Assembly: GCF_040939455.1 (NCBI RefSeq)
Contig: NC_134108.1
Location: 20,179,501 to 20,243,500 of the forward strand
Source of the DNA: Microcebus murinus
Taxonomy: Eukaryota; Chordata; Mammalia; Primates; Cheirogaleidae
Direction: 5' to 3'
Length of the DNA stretch: 64,000 nucleotides
Shown here: in pieces, positions 54,960-64,000 of the stretch
Layout: each line of letters begins with the position of its first letter
How positions within the stretch are numbered: the first letter of the stretch is position 1
Program-made: the position numbers and the translations under genes
The notes under the pieces: generated by a model
What the model saw: only the letters and a program-made list of their open reading frames with translations
Told to the model about the DNA's origin: nothing
Databases searched by the model: none

Positions 54960-55850
54960 GAGAAGCCCAATGCTGTGTTCCCCAAGGTGCCCAGAGGCGG
55001 CGTGAGGACCCGGGCCAGATCGGAATCCCCACCTAAGGCACAGCCCGGGAGCCCGAGCTTGCGAGAGTCCCTCCCGGGGCACACCCCGCAGGTCCCCGAC
55101 CCCCGTCCCGCACAGCCAGCGGGGCGCGCCCTTGCTCTGCGAGGAGTTGCGAAGATGCGAGAGGACCCAAGGAGAGGAAACGAACCAGGACCCGGAGCGA
55201 GCGTGCGAACCGAGAAGCCCCTCTCCTGCCCGGGCGCCGGGCCCGCGCTGGCGCCGCGATGGGGACGGACACTTGTCGCGCGACTCCCGGCGGCTCCCAC
55301 GGCCGAGGCTGGGCTCCTCCGCGGCCGCCCGAGCTCCGCGCCGCCGCCACCGCCGCATCTGGGCGCCGCCGGCCCAGCCCCCGCCGCTTCGGAAGCGCTC
55401 ACAGCTGGGGACCGGGCCCCGCCCTGGGGTGACGGCGCTGGGGCGCGGTGGCCGCAGGCTCCCCACGCGCTGGTTCCCGCCCAGCGAGTCGGAGCGCTCC
55501 CGACTGCCCGGAACCCGGGCCGCGCGTTAGCGTGTGCCGCGCGCCCCCACAGGCCGGCGTCGAGGGGTGCCTGTCGCCCGAGGCACTTCTTCCGTTCGCC
55601 CTGTGGTCCCCGGAGCCGGAGCGCGGGACTTTCCCCCGGAATCCCCGCCGCGCTGGTGACATTTGCAGTCCGGCGCGGCGAGACGCGCGAGGCCGGTGCT
55701 CAGCGTGGGTGTGGCTGCGGCCCACCCCGCCCCGGCGGGGACCCGCGAGGCGCAGAGCAAGGAGGCAGGGGTCACCCTGAGGCTGGCCCCGCCGTCCCGG
55801 AGCCCACCCGGGCCAACCCCTCAAATCAGCCCCAGCGCCTGCCCGGTGCG
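54960..55850 (-). promoter_or_regulatory. STX11: CpG island, probable STX11 promoter and exon 1
   Basis: About 0.9 kb of very GC-rich, CpG-dense DNA with abrupt edges against AT-rich flanks. It lies about 26 kb upstream of the STX11 coding exon on the STX11 strand. Human STX11 has a CpG-island promoter and a non-coding exon 1 tens of kilobases from exon 2, so position and character fit. Several long open frames cross it on both strands, but they are by-products of high GC and match nothing I recognise. The exact exon 1 and its donor cannot be picked by eye. Strand is inferred. Confidence 0.65.
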
Positions 55851-56030
55851 TTCATTCACTGAACACCTGCTGAGCGTCACTTAAGCACTGAGAATAATAC
55901 CGTGGGCAGAAGTCCTGTGGCCCAGACCCTGCCCTCACTGTCCCTGCGTGCAGCGGGGACAGTTCAACACACAAGGTGTGCCTTATGCGAGGTGGCGGTG
56001 AAGTGCCTAAAAAGCAAGGCTGAGGCTTAA
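55845..56030 (-). mobile_element. L2 3' end bordering the CpG island
   Basis: TTCATTCACTGAACACCTGC, then CCAGACCCTGCCCTCAC, is the reverse of the L2 terminus. It marks the upstream edge of the STX11 CpG island. Confidence 0.6.
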
Positions 56031-57300
56031 AAGTAAGGAAGTGCTCAAAAAAGAAAAAGAAAAAAGAAAAAACAAATCCTGCATTGAAGGGGGAATGTCA
56101 AAAACACAGGAACCAACTGAAAGAGCTTCCAGTGGCCAAAGCTGGAACAATTCAAGCAAATACAAAGTAAATAAAATAGTGTTAGATTGCAACCCAAAGC
56201 AAAAAATACTCGTGAGTCCATAGTGATACAAATGAATGATTGAATAAATGAATAAATGAATGGGGGAAGGCCGGGCGTGGTGGCTCATGCCTGTAATCCT
56301 AGCACTCTGGGAGGCCGAGGCCGGGGAGGATCGCTCAAGGTGAGGAGTTCGAAACCAGCCTGAGCAAGAGCGAGACCCCGTCTCTACCAAAAATAGAAGG
56401 AAATTAATTGACCAATTAAAAATATATAGAAAAATTTAGCTGGGCATGGTGGCGCATGCCTATAGTCCCAGCTACAAAAGGCCGAGGCAGGAGGATTGCT
56501 TGAGCCCAGTAGTTTGAGGTTGCTGTGAGCTAGGCTGACGCCACGGCACTCTAGCCTGGGCAACAGAGTGAGACTCTGTCTCAATCAATAAATGGGGGAA
56601 AAAGACAAATCTCTCATGAGGAAGAATTTCAAATAATTTATGTAGATACCTCACCCTCAAGGAAGAGAAGAATAACTCTAGACCCTTTGTAAGTGTGGAC
56701 TATGCATAGTGACTTCTTCCAGAAAAGTACAATATGAAAAGGAGGGGGAAAGAGTGGCTTTATAAACTGACAGACAATACCCCAGCCAGGTGCTCAAGGT
56801 CAACATGACAGTCATGAATCATATTGATGACATGTACTCTCGATATGATGTAAGGAAAATGGCAATGTTACCTTTGTGGTCTTCCCCCCCAAAACTCATA
56901 ACCCGTTATCTTGAGAAAAATATCAAACAAATTTCAATAGTGGGACATAACTGACCAGTATTTCTCAAAGCTGTCAAGGTCATCAAGAACAAGGAAAGTC
57001 TGAAAAACTGTCACAGCTTAGAACTGCCACATGAAAATGGAATGTAAGGTGTATTTTGGATGGGATCCTGGGATATAAACAGGACATTAGGTACAACCTA
57101 AGGAAATCCAAATAAAGTATGGACTTTCATTATTAATAAGTATCAAGATTGGTATATTAGTTGTGATGAGTGTATCATACTAGTGTAAGATGGTAGAATA
57201 GAGAAACCTGGGAATGGAATTTATAGGAACTCTTTGTAGTACCTTAGCAATTTTTCTGCAAATCTAAAACTGTTCTAAAAAATACAGTCAATTGTATAAG
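56031..57300 (+). mobile_element. L1M 3' UTR, split by an Alu
   Basis: Long match to the remembered L1MC/L1MD 3' UTR, including TGAATCATATTGATGACATG and the terminal AATCTAAAACTGTTCTAAAA. The Alu at 56270-56583 interrupts it. Confidence 0.8.
56270..56583 (+). mobile_element. Alu (lemur type)
   Basis: A full dimer inside an old L1 3' UTR. An AATAAATG...GGGGGAA duplication flanks it. Near 56476 CAAAAGG replaces the usual CTCGGGAGG, a small local change. Confidence 0.92.
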
Positions 57301-57689
57301 AAAGTAAGAGGGATGGGGTGCTACGTTTTTAAAAATGGGATTATTGCAAGGCTCTAAGATAAGAAGTCATTGAGGGAGGAAACAAGGTGGATATTCAGAT
57401 TAAGACCATTTTGAGCCTAAGGATCTGCAGATCTAAAGACCCTGAAATGTCAGTGTGAGCAGAACAGGAAGAGTGGGGGAAGAGTGACAGCAGTGGGGTT
57501 AGGAGCGGGAACACAGCATGTGGGGCCTTGGTGGTCATAATAATCCAATGTTAATTTCACATTGAGATGAGAAGGTTGAAGAATTTTTAGCAGGAGAGCT
57601 AAATAATGAGGCTTTAAAAAAAATCCAGTTACGTTGAGGATAGATCAAGGGACAAAGGTAAAAGCAGATGAACAAGTTAGGAAGCTGGG

Positions 57690-58205
57690 ATGATTAATTA
57701 GATGTGTCAACTTGACTGGGTCATGAGCTGCCCAGATATTCAGTTAACTGTTATTCTGGGTGTGTATGTGAGGGTGTTTCCTGATGAGATTAACATTTAA
57801 ATCTGAGTAAAGCAGATGGCCCCTCTGATTGGAGGAGAGAGGTGTGGTCATTCACTAGAGGCCTGAAAGGAACAAAAAGGCTGAGTAAGTAAGCTATCTC
57901 TGCTTCACTGTCTCTGAAATGAAACATTAGTCTTCTCCTGCCTTTGACCATGGACTCAGCCTAGACTCAGACACCATTGGCTCTTCTGCTTCTCAGGCTT
58001 CAGAATCAAACTAGAACTATGCCATTAGCTCTTCTGGGTCTCCAGCTTGCTGTCCACTGACCTGGGGGCTTCTTAGTCTCTGTAATTGTATGAGCCAATT
58101 CCTTACAGTATATATATTAGATTTCTCTATATAGAGATAGATATCTACCTGTCTATTAATATATGCATTTATTCTATTTCCCTGGTGAACCCTGACTAAT
58201 ACAAA
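57690..58205 (+). mobile_element. MLT1-type LTR (ERVL-MaLR), solo
   Basis: It starts near TTAGATGTGTCAACTTGAC and ends with TGAGCCAATTCCTTACAG, then CCTGGTGAACCCTGACTAAT. A long non-coding solo LTR inserted in the L2 relic. No internal viral genes are present. Confidence 0.75.
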
Positions 58206-58347
58206 GCCATAGCAGTAAAGCTGGTGAGAAGTGGTCAGGTTCTGGATATGTTTCTAGGGAGAGACTGACAAGACTTGCTGATTAATTGGATATAGCCATG
58301 AGAGAGAAAGAAGAGCCAAAGGTAAGTAAAGGATTTTACTCAGAGCA

Positions 58348-58525
58348 GGCTGGGTGTGCTGGCTCACTCCTATAATCTCAGCACTGTGGGAGGCTGAGGC
58401 AGCCGGAGTGCTTGAGGCCAGAAGTTCAAGATTAGCCTGGGCAACATATCAAGACCCCATCTCTACAAAAAATAACTGTCTTTAAAAAAACACCAGAAAA
58501 AATTTTTTTTTAATTTTTTAAAATT
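58348..58525 (+). mobile_element. Free left Alu monomer (FLAM)
   Basis: A single Alu arm plus an A/T-rich tail. Target-site duplication GATTTTACTCAGAGCA lies at 58332-58347, repeated with one change at 58526-58541. It interrupts an L2 relic. Confidence 0.85.
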
Positions 58526-59950
58526 GATTTTATTCAGAGCAACTAGAAGAAAAGAATCTTGTTCTGAGTTGGGGAAGAATATCTGAGAAATTAGTTGGGG
58601 TGGGGAGGGGAGGATTGCTGGTGAGTAATTCTATTTTGGACACTTTAAGTTTGGAATTGTCAAATTGCCACAAAGGCAATTGGTCAGATGAGTCTGGGAT
58701 GATGATGTACATTTGGAGATCTTCAGCATACACATGGTATGCAGATAGAATCAAGACGTCTGAAGTCTGAGTCTAGGGACACACCAAAGTTCAGAGGTCA
58801 GAAAGATGAAAAGTCAGGAAAGGAGAATGAGAAGGCATGATCAGCAAGATAAGAGATAGACCAAGAGAGAATGGTGTTCCGGAAGTCAAGTGAAAAAAAA
58901 AATGTTTCGAGAAAGAATGATTAACTATCAAATGCTGCTAAAGTGGGTAAAATTAGAACTGGAAACTGAGCAATGGGCCTGGCCATGCAGAGGTCAGTGG
59001 TGAACTCGATAAGAGGAGTTTTGGTGGTGCAGTGACCAAAGCCTGTTTGGAGTGAGCTCAGAGAGAATAAAACGAGTAAATGGAGACAGAAATGGAGTAA
59101 ACTAGAAGTAACCATATAGACAGGGGTATTTCATTTTTTTTAAATGAAAGATATACATGTTTGTATGCTCATGGGCATGAACCAAAAGGGAAGGAAAAAG
59201 TGATGATGCAGGAGAGAAAGAGATACTTGTTGGAGCAATGTTCTTGAGCAGGTGAATGGGTGTGAAATCCCATGAGCAAATGGAAAGTTGGGGTTAAATG
59301 GAAAAAGAGAACATTTATCTCTGCTAACGGAAGGGGAGTCAGAATGTATGGCACAGATGCTGGTAAATGTGGGGACAGGAACATGCTTTATCAATGAAAT
59401 ACAGAGCAATATCATCAGCTAACCATGAGGAGTGGAGAGGAAGTTTAAGGAGAGAGGAGAAAGTGAGAAAGTAAATGGACTTGGAAAATATAACTGGACT
59501 ATTGGATAGCAGTAAAGGCTCATTCAAGGTCAGGAAGCTTGAATGTGAAAGGAGGTCAGTCAGTACAGCCATGTGCTCTCACCAGCTTCATCCATCTACC
59601 TACTTGAATACAAACAGAACTAGGCAGAGATCTACATGCAACCAGAGTTTGGAGTTGCCAGGAGTACCAGGCAAGAGATAGGGTATGTGCAAGAGAATGA
59701 TTATTATGAAGGACCATGACATCTAAACCAGGTAGGTGGGGGAGAGAGAATGTGGATGACAATTTCAAAGCAAAGTGAAAAGGTATTGGGGATCAATGGA
59801 TTGGTAGTTCTAGGAGATCAAGACGTGATTGCAGTTGGTAGACAGATTCAGTTGGAAAGATGCAAGGTGGTTGTCAGAGTGAGATGTTTGAGACTGGTAT
59901 TGTGGAAGTATGCACATATTGGCAATGGCAAGATTTAGAATATGGCCAAT

Positions 59951-60365
59951 CTGGATTCTCCTACACAATTGCTATGCCCCACCCAGCCGAACACCGCAGG
60001 TGGGTCTTCTTGTTTTATAAATTTTTTCTGGAGAGGTTGGCTTTCACCATATGAGAACTAAGGAGGGCCTTGGAGCAAGACCCAGATGAAACAGGGCAGG
60101 AGAGGGGAATGGCAGCTGTGTGAAGATCTGTCACCTATGGCCATCATCCTGCACGATACTGCCATTCCCTGTGTGTGCAAGGCTCCTAAACCCAGGGAAT
60201 CCCAGGGCTGGAAGGTCATCTAGCCCAGCCACCTCCGTGAGGTGCAACTCCTCCACGGCTCTCAGCCAAATAAGTCATTGCACATCACTGCACCATGTAG
60301 TAATCACCAACTACCATTGGCTTTTCATCCTAGTTTGAGAACTCCTTGAGGACAGAGAATATGCT
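59951..60365. other. No clear feature
   Basis: Upstream of STX11. The part near 60195-60240 has the look of an old repeat, but I cannot name it. Confidence 0.4.
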
Positions 60366-61006
60366 TAAGATTTTTGTATTATTGTAATAAAATATATAAA
60401 ACATAAAATTTACCATTGTAACCATTTTAAGGTGTACAGTTTGGTGGTATGAAATACAGGTACATTCACATTGCCTTGTAACTATCAACTACTGTCCATC
60501 TTCTGAACTTTTTTTATCTCCCCCCACTGAAATTTTATACCCATTAAACACAAGCTCCATATTCTTCTCTCCCCCATCCCTTGGCAACCACCTTTCCACT
60601 TTTTTTTCTTTGCTTAACATTGCCTCCCTAACCCCTTCCCCACTCAGCCTTTAGTAACCTCCATTCTACTCTCTCTTTCTGGGTTCTAGTTTTATAGATT
60701 CCACATGTAAGTGTGATCATGCAGCAGTCGGCTCTCTGTGCCTGGCTTGTTTCACTTAACATAGTGTCCTCCAGGTCCATTTATGTTGCTACAAATGACA
60801 GGATTTCCTTCTTTTGTAAGGCTGAATAGTACTCCATTATGTTTAGATACCACATTTTCTTTATCCATTCATCCACTGTTGGACACTTAGGTTGATTCCA
60901 CGTCTTGGCTATTGTGAATAGTGCTGAAGTGAACATGGATGTACAGATATCTTGACATACTGATTTCATATTCTTTGGATATATGCCCAGTAGTGGAATT
61001 GCTAGA
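60366..61006 (-). mobile_element. L1M 3' end
   Basis: Antisense of the L1M 3' UTR (CCATTGTAACCATTTTAAGG) running back into ORF2 at ATGCCCAGTAGTGGAATTG. It appears to have landed in, or beside, an older L1. Confidence 0.85.
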
Positions 61007-61490
61007 TCCCACCATTCTACTTTCTGCCTCAGTGAATTTGATCACTCTACTTCATATATGTCAAACTATACAATATTTGCTCTTTTGTGACTGGCTTATT
61101 TCACTTACATTATGTCCTTAATATTTATCCACCTTGTAGCATGTGTCAGCATTTCCTTCCTTTTTAAGGCTGAATACTATTTCATTGTATGTATATATCA
61201 GATTTTGTAGATTCATTTGTCTGTTAATGGACACTTGGGTTGCTTCTACCTTCAACTATTTCAAATAATGCTGCTATGACCATGGATATACAAATATCTG
61301 AGTCCCTGCTTTCATTTTTGTGGTGTATATACCCAGAAGTGGAATTGCAGGACCATATGGCAATTTTACATTTAATTTTTTGTAGAATTACCAGACAGTT
61401 TTCCACAGCAGTTGCTCCATTTTACATTCATACCAGCCACGCACACGGGTTCCAATTTCTTCACCTCCTTGCCAACACTTCTTTTTGTTA
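61007..61490 (-). mobile_element. Older L1 3' part
   Basis: It repeats the same ORF2-end blocks as the preceding element (TTAATGGACACTTGGGTTGC, CCAGAAGTGGAATTGCAGG) with more divergence. It is therefore a separate, older copy. Confidence 0.8.
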
Positions 61491-62114
61491 GGCTATCATG
61501 AATTTCTCTCTATTTCGTACCCTGCAGGGCACATGATGTTGTGTGAGTAATTTACTAACCTTGTTGTTAACCCAGTCAAAAAGGGAAATGAGGTTAAATG
61601 AAGCAATCTGTGCTCAACAACCCCCAGCCAGCACATCTTGTTCTAGATCTGCACTGTATGTTACCATCGCCACATGTGACTAATTAAATCTAAATTAGTT
61701 AAACTTAAAATTTAGAATTCAGTTCCTCTGTCACATTAGCCACCATAACTAGTGGCTACTATATTGGACAGTGCAGAATAGAACATTTCTGTTATTGCAG
61801 ACAGTTCTTAGGCAGCACTTTCTAGATCCTGGTAGCCACTTGGGCCTTGTCTCACAAATCATATTTGGATGAGCTTTTCCAGAATTAGCCAGCTTACAAT
61901 TTAAGTTAAAGTCCTTCTTTTAAGAGAGAGGAAATGTACTGCTTCGTAAGCACATTGTGGCTCTTTTGCACATCGATGGCTGCTACAAGCTCTCTAATTT
62001 TCCTGTTTAAATATGATATTGGGACACTCAGTGGTCACATGGTTCTGTTGCTCTTGAAGATTCCCTTTAGGAATGCAGACTTCCAACACTATTTAAATCG
62101 TCCTCTATGTCATT
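61491..62114. other. No feature recognised
   Basis: Intergenic, AT-rich, no gene. Confidence 0.55.
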
Positions 62115-62250
62115 CTACTCACTTACCTACTAAATCATGAGTTTCAATAAGGCAGAGATTATGCCTGTTTCACTTACTCTCCAAAGCCTCCTTGCACAGT
62201 ACCTAGCACACTGGACGCTCTCAATAAATATTTGTTGAAAGGTGATTTAA
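62115..62250 (+). mobile_element. L2 3' end
   Basis: AGGCAGAGATTATGCCTG, then GCACAGTACCTAGCACACTG and CAATAAATATTTGTTG, fit the L2 terminus. Confidence 0.7.
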
Positions 62251-62564
62251 TAAACGACCAAAGTAAGCACTGAGCTCAGGGCCCTGAGATATAGCCTTTT
62301 AGAGTAAGGCACTCAGACGAAACAAGATTTAGGAATATATATCTAGCTCCCATATAGTTAGCAAAAGATTTTTTTTTTTACAGAAGATTTTAAGCTAGAT
62401 TCTTTCCCCCATTGTTCAAAAAGCAGTTTAAAAATTGAATTCCTGTAAGGATCTTGTCTAGTGCGTATTTATAAAGCTATAACTCTTTTATAAACACTTG
62501 CCACCAGTGAATATACTGAAAAGAAACAATAAATTCTAGATTTATATTTAATATACTGTTAGCA

Positions 62565-63003
62565 TGTGTGCAGATATCTTCTGCTTGCCCTCCAGATCCA
62601 CTATCCCCCATCCTCCCCCTGCTCTCTGCCTGGGGAGGCCCATCTGCATGGGTTATTCGGACAGGTGCCTGTGCCCCGTGGCTTCCCCTGGGCTCCGCCG
62701 GCAGCAAACTCTGGCAGGAGAACAGAGGCAGAGGATGAGGCAGAGGAACTTGTTCCAAACAGAAGGGCTGTGTCCCTTGACAGAAGGCCACGGTTCCTCT
62801 AAGGTGGTCTACTCTAGTCTACATGACTCTCCTTCCCTGCTCAGATACCTCTCCTTATTCGCTATTCTCAGCCCCAGGTTCCATTACGGCTCCTCTCCAC
62901 CCTCCCTCCACCTTTATAATAGTCTCCTTATTTATAAACCCTGCTTGAATTATCCTAATTTGAATGTGCTCTCTACTTCCCTTTGGGACCCTAACTGATA
63001 CAG
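62565..63003 (+). mobile_element. LTR-like fragment
   Basis: Ends with ATTTGAATGTGCTCTCTACT, then GGGACCCTAACTGATACAG, a known LTR-style terminus. Family not certain. Confidence 0.4.
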
Positions 63004-63514
63004 CATCCTTAATTAGTAGCTAGATCATGGTCTCTAAATCCCAGCTGTGAAAATTTTACAACTGCAGTTCTTACGAAAATGTTCCCCAGTGATATTACCA
63101 TATCCTTATTTCAATTCACTAGCTAGCTTTATGAAGAAACCGTGTTGTACGTCATATAAATTGTTCTCTAGTACATGCAGATAGACTAGAAAAATATTCT
63201 CAGATTCAATCTCAGGCCAATCTTTTACTATATAGCTTCTCTGCTTGAAATATCCCTTATGAAATACATAAATGAGAATTTATGAATTTATAAAGTAAAT
63301 AGGTTAATTGTTAAAGTTTTGAATATTTCCATGTCTAATATGCTTTAAATTACTTCTGGTTATGTAATGAAATCTGCAAAATCTTCAGTACTGCAAACAA
63401 GCCATCATTACTCAATGTACACAGCCTCACAGAGAACAGAGTTTCTACCCCTTGAAGCTTAAGATTTAAATGTCCAATTTTTAGCAAATGCCAGATTACT
63501 AAAAAATATAAACC
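63004..63514. other. No feature recognised
   Basis: AT-rich intergenic DNA before the AluJ. No gene seen to the window end. Confidence 0.55.
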
Positions 63515-63826
63515 TCAGGTCAGACGTGGTGTCTCACGCCTCCAGTCCCAACACTTTGGGAGGCCATAGCAGGAGGATTGCTTGAAGCCAGGAGTTTAAG
63601 ACCAGCCTGGGCAGAGAACCTATCTCTACAAAATATTTTTTAAAACATTTTTTAAAAAATTAGTCAGGTATGATAGCACATGCCTGTGGTCCCAGCTACT
63701 CAGGAGGCTGAGGCAGGAGGATCGCTTGAGCCCAGGAGTTTGAGGTTATAGTGAGCTGTGATCAGGCTATTGCACCCTAGCCTGGGTGATAAACAAGACC
63801 CTGCCTCTCAAAAAAAAAAAAAAAAG
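63515..63826 (+). mobile_element. AluJ-like, old
   Basis: A divergent dimer with no lemur linker and a 16-A tail. The right arm keeps GTGAGCTGTGATC. Confidence 0.9.
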
Positions 63827-64000
63827 TTCAATACGTGCTGGCTGCTCTAATGTATACAAATAGAACAAACGTTCTCTGTGAAAAACAATAGGTAAAATGA
63901 AATCTGGTCTAGAGATAGTATAGTTGATCTGCTTAATAGCTCCTGAAGGAAACCAACTTTTCTGCAACTGTGATTTTGCATAACAAGTTGCAAAAGTATT

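Larger units (their letters stand above)
57310..59950 (-). mobile_element. LINE2 relic with decayed reverse transcriptase
   Basis: Antisense L2-type sequence interrupted by an MLT1 LTR (57690-58205) and a FLAM. The minus-strand frame at 58530-58754 contains HVYAEDLQMYI, a decayed YADD polymerase motif followed by the usual PDSSDQL region and LKVSKIELL. Inactive. The right boundary is approximate. Confidence 0.65.

Noticed and set aside
54944..55862. Several 100-295 codon frames in the CpG island on both strands
   Set aside because: High GC removes stop codons in all frames; the translations are arginine-, proline- and alanine-rich and match no known protein.

Overview
This is a primate nuclear genomic window. 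Almost every full-length Alu carries a lemur-type linker (a TAATTGGCCAACTA block) and the right-arm signature GCTAGGCTGACGCCA. These Alus are typical of strepsirrhine primates. A short TTAA-flanked piggyBac-like element and a non-autonomous hAT element also fit a strepsirrhine, and a mouse-lemur-like (cheirogaleid) genome is my best guess. That species call is inference.

One protein-coding gene is clear: STX11 (syntaxin 11) on the minus strand. Its single coding exon is 27991-28854 (287 codons), directly behind a splice acceptor at 28860-28861. A strong CpG island at about 54960-55850 is the likely promoter and non-coding first exon, which would make intron 1 about 26 kb. An intact tRNA-Leu(TAA) gene lies downstream of STX11 on the same strand (10675-10757), at the edge of a second CpG island (about 10445-11190). 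The order STX11 then tRNA-Leu-TAA matches my memory of human chromosome 6q24 between STX11 and UTRN. No UTRN or SF3B5 sequence was seen.

Layout. 1-10.4 kb: intergenic, with Alus, a piggyBac MITE, a hAT MITE, degenerate LTR-like blocks and an old L1 3' UTR. 10.4-11.2 kb: CpG island with the tRNA. 11.2-23.9 kb: intergenic, with Alus, a Tigger MITE split by an AluJ, LTR fragments, a perfect 62-bp tandem duplication and an L1 3' end. 24-28 kb: probable STX11 3' flank/3' UTR. 28-55 kb: STX11 coding exon and intron 1. The intron holds a degenerate Tigger/pogo transposase, a U2 snRNA fragment with target-site duplication, MaLR-like LTRs, L1 3' ends and a small GC-rich patch. 55-64 kb: CpG island, then L1, L2 and MLT1 relics upstream of STX11.

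I found no operon, CRISPR array or obvious new gene system. The most useful observations are the horizontally transferred-type DNA transposons, the all-cysteine run in the syntaxin-11 tail, the U2 fragment with an 18-bp target-site duplication, an Alu with a probable 3' transduction, and a retroposed half-Alu. Repeat family names come from remembered consensus sequences, not from a search.
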